Shown here: in pieces, positions 1 to 5,195 of the stretch
Position numbering within the stretch: position 1 is the first letter of the stretch
Layout: each line of letters opens with the position of its first letter
Assembly (NCBI GenBank): GCA_937890875.1
Contig: CALAEB010000469.1
Span: forward strand, 1 to 7,137
DNA: 7,137 nucleotides
Origin: an uncultured Anaerolineaceae bacterium
Lineage (GTDB): Bacteria; Chloroflexota; Anaerolineae; Anaerolineales; Anaerolineaceae
Direction: 5' to 3'
The notes under the pieces: model-generated
Told to the model about the DNA's origin: nothing
Database searches by the model: none
The model's input: only the letters and a program-made list of their open reading frames with translations
Position numbers and translations under genes: made by a program

Positions 1-1385
1 ACCAGCACAGAGATGAAGATGGTCAGCGAAAATGCCAGCGACTGGCCGCTGATCATCCAAGCGGCAAAGGCCAGCACGGCGATGATGCAGACGACCGGCA
101 CAAAATAGCCTGAGACAATGTCAGCCATCTGCGCAATCGGCGCTTTTGAACCCTGCGCATCTTCCACCAGTTTGATAATTTGCGCCAGCGCCGTGTCGCC
201 GCCCACTTTGGTGGCTTCAAAGCGGATCATGCCGTTGTTATTGATGGTCGCGGCATAAACCTTATCTCCGGCTTTTTTATCCACCGGCATGCTCTCTCCG
301 GTCAGCATTGATTCGTCGATAGAAGTGTGCCCTTCCAGAACGACGCCGTCCACCGCTACTTTCTCGCCCGGTTTCACAATGATCACATCGCCGATTTCCA
401 CTTCATCGATCGGGATTTCAATTTCCCGGCCATCCTGAATGACAATGGCCGTTTTCGGCGCAAGCCCCATCAGTTTCTTAATCGCTTCAGAGGTCTTGCC
501 TTTGGAGATGGCCTCCAGCGTTTTCCCCAATAAAATCAGCGTGATGATTACGCCGGCGGTTTCATAATACAATCCTTCGACCGCGCCAAAATTGCCGATC
601 GCGATCTGATAAGTGGAATAAAGACTGTAAAGGATGGCCGCGGATGTTCCGATTGCGATGAGTGAATCCATGTTCGGGCTTCTTTGCAGAAGCGCCCTGA
701 ATCCGACTGTGTAGAACCGGTGTCCCGCGATGACCACCGGAATGGTCAACAGGAGCTGCACCAGCGCATACGTCAGCGGATATTGCATCGGGTTCAGGAA
801 ACCGGGGATCGGGAACGGCAGCCACCAGATCATTGAACCCATTGCCAGGTACAGCAACGGCAGCGCAAATATTGCGGAGACGATGAATTTCGTCCGCAGC
901 GTCCGGATTTCTTTTTCCTTGCGCAGTTTGTCTTCGTCCACCGCGCCTTTTTTCTCAATGCTCAGCGCTTTATACCCGGCTTTTTCAATCGATGCCCGGA
1001 TCGCTGAAAGCTTTACTTTCTGCGGGTCATAATCAACCGTCGCCTTCTCCGTGGCAAAATTGACCGCCACTTTCGACACGCCGTCCAACTTTCCGATGGC
1101 TTTCTCAACCCTTTGCGCACATGCCGCACAGGTCATATCTCCGATGGGGATAGTGACATGGTTTTCAACGGCTTTTTCGATCACGCCGTATCCGGCTTTC
1201 TCGATCGCTGCGCGAACCTGGTCCAGCGACGCCGCCTGGCTGTCGTAGGAAATTGAAAGCTTTTCGGTGGCGAAATTGACCGACGCGTCCGATACGCCTT
1301 CCAGTTTATCCACGGCCTTTTCGACTCTCCGGGCACATGCCGCGCAGGTCATGCCGCTGATTTGAATCGTTTCTTTATTGATCAA
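1..1385 (-). CDS. copA: Copper-exporting P1B-type ATPase CopA, N-terminal part (runs off window edge)
   Basis: This gene encodes a membrane Cu(I)-translocating P-type ATPase that pumps cytosolic copper outward using ATP. The window gives the first 461 residues. Two HMA copper-binding domains come first, at about residues 6-70 and 76-142, each with a GMTCAAC or DMTCAAC loop (C14/C17 and C86/C89). Membrane segments follow at about 166-190, 204-222, 239-262 and 273-290. The actuator domain (about 300-410) carries the TGES dephosphorylation loop at 362-365. The next membrane segment begins at about 428, and the sequence stops just where the CPC metal-site helix is expected, so that motif, the DKTG phosphorylation site and the ATP-binding domain lie outside. 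I chose the TTG start at 1385 because GGCAGG sits 5 bases upstream and no in-frame ATG lies further up. It follows csoR and the DUF2318 gene on the same strand. Copper rather than silver or another metal is inferred from the HMA motifs and the CsoR neighbour. Confidence 0.95.
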   Translation of the reverse strand, partial: MINKETIQISGMTCAACARRVEKAVDKLEGVSDASVNFATEKLSISYDSQAASLDQVRAAIEKAGYGVIEKAVENHVTIPIGDMTCAACAQRVEKAIGKLDGVSKVAVNFATEKATVDYDPQKVKLSAIRASIEKAGYKALSIEKKGAVDEDKLRKEKEIRTLRTKFIVSAIFALPLLYLAMGSMIWWLPFPIPGFLNPMQYPLTYALVQLLLTIPVVIAGHRFYTVGFRALLQRSPNMDSLIAIGTSAAILYSLYSTYQIAIGNFGAVEGLYYETAGVIITLILLGKTLEAISKGKTSEAIKKLMGLAPKTAIVIQDGREIEIPIDEVEIGDVIIVKPGEKVAVDGVVLEGHTSIDESMLTGESMPVDKKAGDKVYAATINNNGMIRFEATKVGGDTALAQIIKLVEDAQGSKAPIAQMADIVSGYFVPVVCIIAVLAFAAWMISGQSLAFSLTIFISVL

Positions 1386-1396
1386 AATATCCTGCC
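1386..1396 (-). promoter_or_regulatory. Ribosome binding site supporting the TTG start of copA
   Basis: On the minus strand GGCAGG (1396-1391) is separated from the TTG at 1385-1383 by five bases. The frame upstream stays open for a stretch but holds no ATG, so this site decides the start. Confidence 0.6.
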
Positions 1397-1418
1397 TTGT
1401 CTTCTGTATAAGTCCGCT

Positions 1419-1432
1419 GTCTGCCAGCAGAC
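1419..1432. repeat. Short perfect inverted repeat in the copA leader
   Basis: GTCTGC and GCAGAC face each other across two bases, about 34 bases upstream of the copA start. Just upstream (minus strand, 1440-1435) is TATACT, a fair -10 hexamer, but no convincing -35 lies at 17 bases from it. The repeat could be an operator at the start site of an internal promoter, or a chance palindrome. Confidence 0.35.
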
Positions 1433-1447
1433 TCAGTATATAGGGAT

Positions 1448-1469
1448 CCTTTCCGAAAAAAAGGAAGGT
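1448..1469 (-). promoter_or_regulatory. Imperfect dyad resembling a MerR/CueR-type copper operator
   Basis: Read on the minus strand the sequence is ACCTTCC, a T-tract of seven plus C, then GGAAAGG. The classic CueR dyad is ACCTTCC, seven bases, GGAAGGT, so the left half matches exactly and the right half has one inserted base and lacks the final T. It lies about 65-85 bases upstream of copA. No MerR-type regulator is in the window and the promoter geometry does not fit well, so this is a weak call. Confidence 0.2.
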
Positions 1470-1476
1470 TTGTAAT

Positions 1477-1513
1477 TTATTCTGCTTCTGTGCGAAACGC
1501 AGCGACAGAATAA
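1477..1513. repeat. Stem-loop between the DUF2318 gene and copA
   Basis: TTATTCTG (1477-1484) and CAGAATAA (1506-1513) form a perfect 8-bp stem. Inside it TGCG and CGCA can pair around an AAA loop. In the minus-strand transcript it lies 45 bases after the DUF2318 stop. A run of seven T follows only about 14 bases after the stem, so it is not a textbook terminator. It may reduce read-through or protect the upstream message. Confidence 0.4.
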
Positions 1514-1550
1514 GCCACCGGAGACCTCTTTAACAAAATTCGAATTGGCA
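1500..1550. mobile_element. Decayed relic of the CAG-ended MITE family
   Basis: The left end CAGCG, three bases, GAATAAG matches the left end of the 44-bp copy at 2800 (CAGCG, four bases, GAATAAG). The right end, CAAAATTCGAATTG, matches the family tail CAAATTTCGAATTG apart from one base. The outermost right bases are GCA instead of CTG, and no flanking duplication is visible. It overlaps the right arm of the stem-loop at 1477-1513. I read it as an old, degenerate copy. Confidence 0.4.
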
Positions 1551-1557
1551 CAGCAAA

Positions 1558-2103
1558 TTAATTCTTCCAATTTTCAAAAATCACGGTCGCTTCCGTCAGA
1601 AATTCTTTCGGGATCGTGATGCTTTCTTCGTCCACAATTTTGTCTTCGCCGGAGATCGGAACAGGGTTGCAGCCGCCCCGGGTTATTTCCACGTCCGACA
1701 TATGGAACCGGTTGCCGCAGTTCTGGCACACCAGGACATCCCCGTCCTGCTTATAGTATCCCCTGCCGGAACTGAAGCACACCTGACAGGTATTAAAGGC
1801 TGTCCGGATGGTGCCGTCCGGCGCTTTAACCGCCAAAACTTCCAGCTTGGTCCCTTCTATTTCCACAGGAATGATCAGATCGCTATTTTTTATGACCGCT
1901 TCTTTGGCCGGACTCGCCAGCACATTATCTGTCCCGGCGGTTTCATTGCCGGCGGGCGGTTCGATGGTGCCTGTCCGGTTGGAAAAAACCACCACAGCGG
2001 CAACGGCGGCGATGATCACTGCGGCCGCTCCCCACAGAATCCCCTTCGTTTTTTTCGAGGGAGAACTTTCCTGGTTTGTACGATTATTCTTTGTCTGAGA
2101 CAT
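1558..2103 (-). CDS. DUF2318 family membrane-anchored cysteine-rich protein
   Basis: This 181-residue protein has a short basic N-terminus, one membrane helix at about residues 22-40, a low-complexity linker to about 70, and a C-terminal DUF2318-type domain on the far side of the membrane. The domain shows CQVC (C106/C109), sixteen residues, CQNC (C126/C129), then GGCNPVPI with C145. This spaced double CxxC followed by GGCNP is the mark of the family, which is often described as Fe-S or metal binding. The ligand is not established from sequence. Unlike longer DUF2318 proteins it has only one helix. Placement between csoR and copA suggests a role in copper handling or in protecting extracytoplasmic thiols; this is inference. 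Start: the ATG at 2103 has AAAGGA ten bases upstream, whereas the ATG at 2112 lies only one base after that site, so I prefer 2103 (three residues shorter). Confidence 0.85.
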   Translation of the reverse strand: MSQTKNNRTNQESSPSKKTKGILWGAAAVIIAAVAAVVVFSNRTGTIEPPAGNETAGTDNVLASPAKEAVIKNSDLIIPVEIEGTKLEVLAVKAPDGTIRTAFNTCQVCFSSGRGYYKQDGDVLVCQNCGNRFHMSDVEITRGGCNPVPISGEDKIVDEESITIPKEFLTEATVIFENWKN

Positions 2104-2143
2104 ACGATTCATATCCTTTCAATTTTTTGCTGCAGCCTGCCGG

Positions 2144-2206
2144 CAGTTCGAAATTAGGACTTGCCTGTTCAAAATTTGCACGATTGGTTCCCATTTCGAA
2201 TTCCCG
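2144..2206. mobile_element. Decayed relic of the CAG-ended MITE family between csoR and the DUF2318 gene
   Basis: The ends CCGGCAGTTCGAAA (2140-2153) and TTTCGAATTCCCGG (2194-2207) are inverted repeats with 12 of 14 positions matching, and both contain the family core TTCGAAA. The interior carries GCCTGTTCAAAATTT, close to the GCCTGTCCAAATTT of the 44-bp copy. A 9-bp flanking duplication is not convincing (about 5 of 9), so it is probably old. It fills most of the 172-base csoR-DUF2318 spacer, in which I see no clear terminator or promoter. Confidence 0.4.
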
Positions 2207-2275
2207 GCAATCCGCAGCCGTCTTGACGCCTGTTTTCCCGGCTGTTTTCAACGGTTTTCCGGGCAGCGGTTCCGT

Positions 2276-2617
2276 TCAGAGCATTCTGCCGATCGTTCGC
2301 AGCAGCTCATCCACGACCTCATCCTCACCGCTGCGAATCTTTTCCACGACACATCCGTGAATATGATTTTCGAGCACAATCTTGCTGACGGCGTTCAAAG
2401 CGGCTTTAGCCGCCGTGATCTGGTTGAGGATGTCGTCACAATAACTGTCTTTTTCCACCATCCCCTTGATTCCCCGCACCTGCCCTTCCACACAGTTCAG
2501 CCTTTTGATCAGTGTCGACCGTAATTTTTCACTGCGGATCGTCGTTTTATGGCTGCCGCAATGTTCCATTTCACAGGTTGCGACTATGCCGGATTTCGTA
2601 ATTTCAGTATTCTCCAT
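2276..2617 (-). CDS. csoR: CsoR-type copper-sensing transcriptional repressor
   Basis: This 113-residue all-helical DNA-binding protein would release its operator when it binds Cu(I). The family signature is clear: RLNCVEGQVRGIKGMVEKD at about 39-57, then the metal ligands C60, H85 and C89. Their spacing of 25 and 4 residues equals that of known CsoR proteins (C36/H61/C65 in M. tuberculosis). This separates it from RcnR and FrmR types, which have other first ligands. The usual Arg after RLN is Cys (C42). The N-terminal tail (1-30) holds an extra cluster C15, H19, C20, H23. Start: ATG at 2617 has AGAGGAG six bases upstream. A longer frame to 2674 exists but would translate through the operator. 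It is probably autoregulated, and the same promoter may drive the DUF2318 gene and copA downstream. Confidence 0.95.
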   Translation of the reverse strand: MENTEITKSGIVATCEMEHCGSHKTTIRSEKLRSTLIKRLNCVEGQVRGIKGMVEKDSYCDDILNQITAAKAALNAVSKIVLENHIHGCVVEKIRSGEDEVVDELLRTIGRML

Positions 2618-2630
2618 AGTTATCTCCTCT
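2618..2630 (-). promoter_or_regulatory. Ribosome binding site that fixes the csoR start
   Basis: AGAGGAG on the minus strand (2630-2624) lies six bases before the ATG at 2617. It rules out the 19-residue N-terminal extension that the open frame would allow. Confidence 0.8.
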
Positions 2631-2650
2631 ACTTTCGGTCTGCAAACTAC

Positions 2651-2671
2651 TATACCCCCCTGGGGTGTATA
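2651..2671. promoter_or_regulatory. CsoR-type copper operator
   Basis: The plus strand reads TATACCCC, CCT, GGGGTGTATA. This C-run/G-run pseudo-palindrome with TATA flanks is the type bound by CsoR proteins, with one extra G in the right half. It lies 34 bases upstream of the csoR start codon and over the predicted transcription start. Bound repressor would therefore block RNA polymerase until Cu(I) releases it. Confidence 0.8.
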
Positions 2672-2674
2672 CAC

Positions 2675-2703
2675 AGTATAACGCTAATCGCTTATCTTTT
2701 CAA
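2675..2703 (-). promoter_or_regulatory. Sigma70-type promoter of csoR (and probably the downstream copper genes)
   Basis: On the minus strand TTGAAA (2703-2698, five of six to TTGACA) is followed by exactly 17 bases and TATACT (2680-2675, five of six to TATAAT). The start site is then expected near 2668, inside the CsoR operator. Confidence 0.75.
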
Positions 2704-2744
2704 GACCTTATATCGAAGGAATATCCAATGGATGTTACAAATAA

Positions 2745-2774
2745 GCGGATGCCGCGGGTTTCCGCATATATTTT
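2745..2774. repeat. GC-rich stem-loop upstream of the csoR promoter
   Basis: GCGGA (2745-2749) and TCCGC (2761-2765) can pair around 11 bases that include CCGCGG. AT-rich sequence follows on the plus strand. In the minus-strand direction it could weakly terminate the HMA-TauE transcript before csoR, but there is no clean T-run, so its role is open. Confidence 0.25.
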
Positions 2775-2799
2775 CACTATTTTGAAATATACGGAATTT

Positions 2800-2843
2800 C
2801 AGCGTTTCGAATAAGAAAGGCCTGTCCAAATTTCGAATCGCTG
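2800..2843. mobile_element. 44-bp short derivative of the CAG-ended MITE family
   Basis: The ends are CAGCGTTTCGAA and TTCGAATCGCTG, inverted repeats with one mismatch in twelve. The interior AGAAAGGCCTGTCCAAATTT is the right-hand tail of the full-length copies (compare 4893-4922 and 5096-5125), but the long central hairpin is missing. The flanks ACGGAATTT (2791-2799) and GCAGAATTT (2844-2852) agree at seven of nine positions, as expected of an aged 9-bp target duplication. It sits in the 324-base gap between the HMA-TauE gene and csoR. Apart from this element, the csoR promoter and operator, and weak hairpins, I see nothing in that gap. Confidence 0.7.
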
Positions 2844-2941
2844 GCAGAATTTGCTTCTTTATTCAAGAAGATATTTTCCTGATATCTCTTTGGAAACCGC
2901 CTCGCTTTCAATCGATGACCTGTAAAATGGCAGCCGGATGT

Positions 2942-4735
2942 TTAGTTACAGCAAGACATCGCAACATTGTCGACGCTGCTCCAGTCCGCTGCGGGGATGA
3001 ATTGGCCGACCTCCCGACGGATTGCGTCCGGGTCGATTTCCGTCAGATCGTCCACCACTTTTACATAACCGTAAAACACATTGTCCGCGGTGTAAAAGTC
3101 AAAATCCGCTTCAGGGACCAGGCGGATGCTGTTTTCGCCTTCGGTCATATCAATTTCCGCATAGTAGACCGGGAACAGAACGCTGGCGTTGCCGGGCGTT
3201 ATCTTTTGGCCGTTGATGTTCCATACCGTTTCAAGTCCTTTTTGCATGACGACGACTGCAGGCGAAAAACCGTTTTCGTCCATATCGATTGAAACAGATT
3301 GCATGCCTTCCTGTATTTTTGCGATGGCAATTTTATCTGTCGGGATCTTTTTCTCCGCTGTACCAGAAGCGTCTGCGGCGGCAGGCAGGTCGTTCAGGTC
3401 GTCTACGACGATGATGCGGCTCCGGATCATGCCCATCCAGCAGCTGAAAGGAATCGAACCGCTTTCTTCCGGCGTGAATTCCACGACGTTTTCCCCCGGT
3501 TCCAGCCTTTTTTCAAGACCGTATTCCGGGATGAGTATCCTGTTATTACAGCCGTTGATACTGCCTTCATCCGCCTGGAGCGTCCAACGGACGGGGATGC
3601 CTTTTTGGACGGTGATCGGCTGATATTGCCCCGGAAGGACCCGGCTGGTGACGATTTGGACGTCATTTTGTATTTGCGCGATATTACCGCTTGCCGAGAC
3701 GGCAGGAACAGGTGCGCTGACCGAAAAGCCGGATAGGCTCATGCCGCTGCTGAACATGGAAACCCCCAGCCCGACGACCAGCACAGCGCTGAACCGCATC
3801 ATTCTGGCGGTAAACTTCCTGCTTAATATCGAACTGAGCGCGCCAAGGCTGAACATGAGCGGAACGGTTCCCAGGCTGAACAGGAACATTGACAAAGCCC
3901 CCGAAAAGAAATTCCCGGTGGAAAGCGCATACAGCTGCATGGCCTGTAAAGGACCGCACGGCATCAGTCCGTTAAGCAGCCCGACATACAAAGGGCTGTT
4001 GCTCCTTTTTTGACTGTTTATTTTCCTGGCAAAAATCTTGGGCATCCTGGGGTTCAGCTTCCTCAGCCAGGGGAATATATTCAGCATATTCAGCCCCATA
4101 ATCACCATGAAGACGCCGGCTGCCAGCTGCACAATCCCTTTCGCTGCTCCGGAAAAACTGATCACGGAACCGATCGCGCCGACAATGCCGCCAATGACGG
4201 TGTAGGATATGACCCGTCCGAGATTGTAAAGTATACTCGGGGTCAGAGCGGAAAACTTTCCGCCTTCCGTCTGCTGCGCTGGTCTTTGCGGCACGCATTG
4301 CGATAAATTGATGCCGCCGCACATGGCGACACAGTGGACTGAGGTCAGAAGACCGATAACAAACAGCATTCCGTAGCTCATCCCTTCTTCGGCCTCGGGA
4401 AATGCGTTGAAGATGTTCAGCCCGCCAAAACGGTTGATGAGCATATATAAAGCAAAAAGCACCAGCGCTACGCCTAAAATTTTGGCATATTTCGTCTTTT
4501 GACCTGCATTCTGTGATGTGCTTTTGACTTTATAATCGAGTTGTTCGATCAGTTCTGTGATCTTGTCCAGACCGATCATACCGGGATCAAATGCAACGGC
4601 GACGGTCCCGTTGGAATAGCTGGCTTTTGTGCTCCTGACCCCCGGTTCAGCGCGCAGTTTCTTTTCAATCCTGTTTTCACAGCCGGTACAGGTCATTCCG
4701 TCAATATACAGCGTCTTTTCCTGAATTTCTGCCAA
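2942..4735 (-). CDS. Fusion membrane protein: HMA domain, TauE/SafE-DsbD-like core, two cupredoxin-like domains
   Basis: This 597-residue protein is probably a copper-handling membrane protein. An HMA domain (about 5-72) carries GMTCTGC with C16 and C19. A helix at about 84-100 leads to a membrane core (about 119-335) of the UreH/SafE/DsbD type, with HCVAMCGG (H134, C135, C139) in its first helix and MPCGPLQ (C260) in a later one; paired cysteines like these pass metal or electrons across the membrane in relatives. The C-terminus, predicted outside, has a cupredoxin-like domain (about 360-447) with GCN (C396) and CWMGM (C432, M434, M436). A second copy (about 475-563) aligns with it but has lost these ligands. 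The chain ends in MSCCN. The start is TTG at 4735, with AGAGGAG eight bases upstream. It lies upstream of csoR. No CsoR operator is visible in its own leader, so its control is unclear. The exact transport function is inference. Confidence 0.88.
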   Translation of the reverse strand: MAEIQEKTLYIDGMTCTGCENRIEKKLRAEPGVRSTKASYSNGTVAVAFDPGMIGLDKITELIEQLDYKVKSTSQNAGQKTKYAKILGVALVLFALYMLINRFGGLNIFNAFPEAEEGMSYGMLFVIGLLTSVHCVAMCGGINLSQCVPQRPAQQTEGGKFSALTPSILYNLGRVISYTVIGGIVGAIGSVISFSGAAKGIVQLAAGVFMVIMGLNMLNIFPWLRKLNPRMPKIFARKINSQKRSNSPLYVGLLNGLMPCGPLQAMQLYALSTGNFFSGALSMFLFSLGTVPLMFSLGALSSILSRKFTARMMRFSAVLVVGLGVSMFSSGMSLSGFSVSAPVPAVSASGNIAQIQNDVQIVTSRVLPGQYQPITVQKGIPVRWTLQADEGSINGCNNRILIPEYGLEKRLEPGENVVEFTPEESGSIPFSCWMGMIRSRIIVVDDLNDLPAAADASGTAEKKIPTDKIAIAKIQEGMQSVSIDMDENGFSPAVVVMQKGLETVWNINGQKITPGNASVLFPVYYAEIDMTEGENSIRLVPEADFDFYTADNVFYGYVKVVDDLTEIDPDAIRREVGQFIPAADWSSVDNVAMSCCN

Positions 4736-4750
4736 TTTGTATTCTCCTCT
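4736..4750 (-). promoter_or_regulatory. Ribosome binding site supporting a TTG start
   Basis: AGAGGAG on the minus strand (4750-4744) is followed by eight bases and TTG at 4735-4733. This strong site makes the non-ATG start of the HMA-TauE gene credible. Confidence 0.75.
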
Positions 4751-4798
4751 TCAATTGTTTCGGCAATTTCTGCTGGACTTGCCTATTTCCTGCACAAA

Positions 4799-4922
4799 CA
4801 GTATTTCAAAATATGGAAAGGAATTTTGTTGTTCTTTTGTTTTTGCGTTTTGTGCAAAAACAAAAGAACAACAAGTTTTTTCCCTCTTTATACGAAAGAT
4901 TTGTCCAAATTTCGAGTTGCTA
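4799..4922. mobile_element. Full-length MITE copy, 124 bp, with 9-bp target duplication
   Basis: The left end CAGTATTTCAAAA and right end TTTCGAGTTGCTA are degenerate inverted repeats; the right end differs from the better copy at 4999-5125 at two of thirteen positions. The flanks CTGCACAAA (4790-4798) and CTGCGCAAA (4923-4931) agree at eight of nine positions, as expected of a target duplication. The core is a 21-bp perfect stem (4826-4846 with 4854-4874) around a 7-base loop, followed by a tail of about 30 bases, CGAAAGATTTGTCCAAATTT and the end repeat. It has no coding capacity. It lies about 60 bases upstream of the HMA-TauE start, so it separates that gene from, or forms part of, its promoter region. 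Confidence 0.82.
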
Positions 4923-4998
4923 CTGCGCAAATTAAGATCTGACAATTCACAGTTTTTATCATACAATTAAAATTTGAAGAGAATGTGGAGATAAAAAT

Positions 4999-5125
4999 CA
5001 GCAATTCGAAACTATGAGAAGAATTATTTGTTGTTCTTTTATTTTTGCGCTTCGCGCAAAAATAAAAGAACAACAAATAATTCTTCTCATAGTTTCGAAA
5101 GGTTTCCCTAAATTTCGAATTGCTG
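4999..5125. mobile_element. Full-length MITE copy, 127 bp, with perfect ends and perfect 9-bp target duplication
   Basis: The ends CAGCAATTCGAAA (4999-5011) and TTTCGAATTGCTG (5113-5125) are perfect 13-bp inverted repeats. They are flanked directly by GATAAAAAT on both sides (4990-4998 and 5126-5134), a perfect 9-bp target duplication. The interior is a 46-bp perfect hairpin plus a tail similar to that of the copies at 4799 and 2800. The intact repeats suggest recent insertion. It has no transposase of its own and would need one supplied elsewhere. It lies 70 bases downstream of the gene ending at 5196. Confidence 0.92.
5005..5099. repeat. Near-complete 95-base palindrome inside the MITE
   Basis: The left arm 5005-5050 and right arm 5054-5099 are exact reverse complements over 46 bp with a three-base TTC loop closed by GCGC. 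The central part, GTTGTTCTTTT and onward, is shared with the hairpin of the copy at 4799-4922. On the minus strand a short T-run (in ATTTTTATC) follows about 12 bases beyond the stem, so the RNA hairpin may also terminate transcription from the 5196-5540 gene. Confidence 0.95.
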
Positions 5126-5195
5126 GATAAAAATCCAGGGGAGTCTATCCTTCGCGGGGTTGGGTGCCATATAAAAGAATGAAATCCCGGGCGGA

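Larger units (their letters stand above)
4736..5195. other. 460-base gene-free gap made largely of two MITE copies
   Basis: Outside the two MITEs the gap holds about 60 bases of HMA-TauE leader, 76 bases of AT-rich sequence between the elements, and 70 bases downstream of the gene ending at 5196. Short open frames on both strands here arise from the palindromes and are not genes. I could not find a convincing promoter for the HMA-TauE gene. Confidence 0.8.

Noticed and set aside
2618..2674. N-terminal extension of CsoR by 19 residues
   Set aside because: It would translate through the operator and the predicted transcription start. The strong AGAGGAG site at 2624-2630 points to the ATG at 2617.
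2867..2889. Weak stem-loop (AAGATAT/ATATCTCTT type) after the HMA-TauE stop as a terminator
   Set aside because: The stem is short and AT-rich with no T-run after it on the minus strand, so I cannot support it as a terminator.
2915..4306. Multiple plus-strand open frames of 100-150 residues opposite the HMA-TauE gene
   Set aside because: These are antisense shadows of a clear coding sequence. They are rich in Arg, His and Ser with no family resemblance and no ribosome binding sites.
4736..4798. CsoR operator or consensus promoter in the HMA-TauE leader
   Set aside because: There is no C-run/G-run dyad and no hexamer pair with acceptable spacing in the leader. The promoter may lie inside or beyond the MITE.
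4737..5076. Several short open frames on both strands giving KNKRTT- or KTKEQQ-like peptides
   Set aside because: They arise from the palindromic MITE hairpins, which read alike on both strands, and they lack ribosome binding sites.
4799..5125. Repeated hairpins as a possible CRISPR array
   Set aside because: Only two units are present, they differ in length and spacing, they have target duplications, and there are no unique spacers or cas genes.
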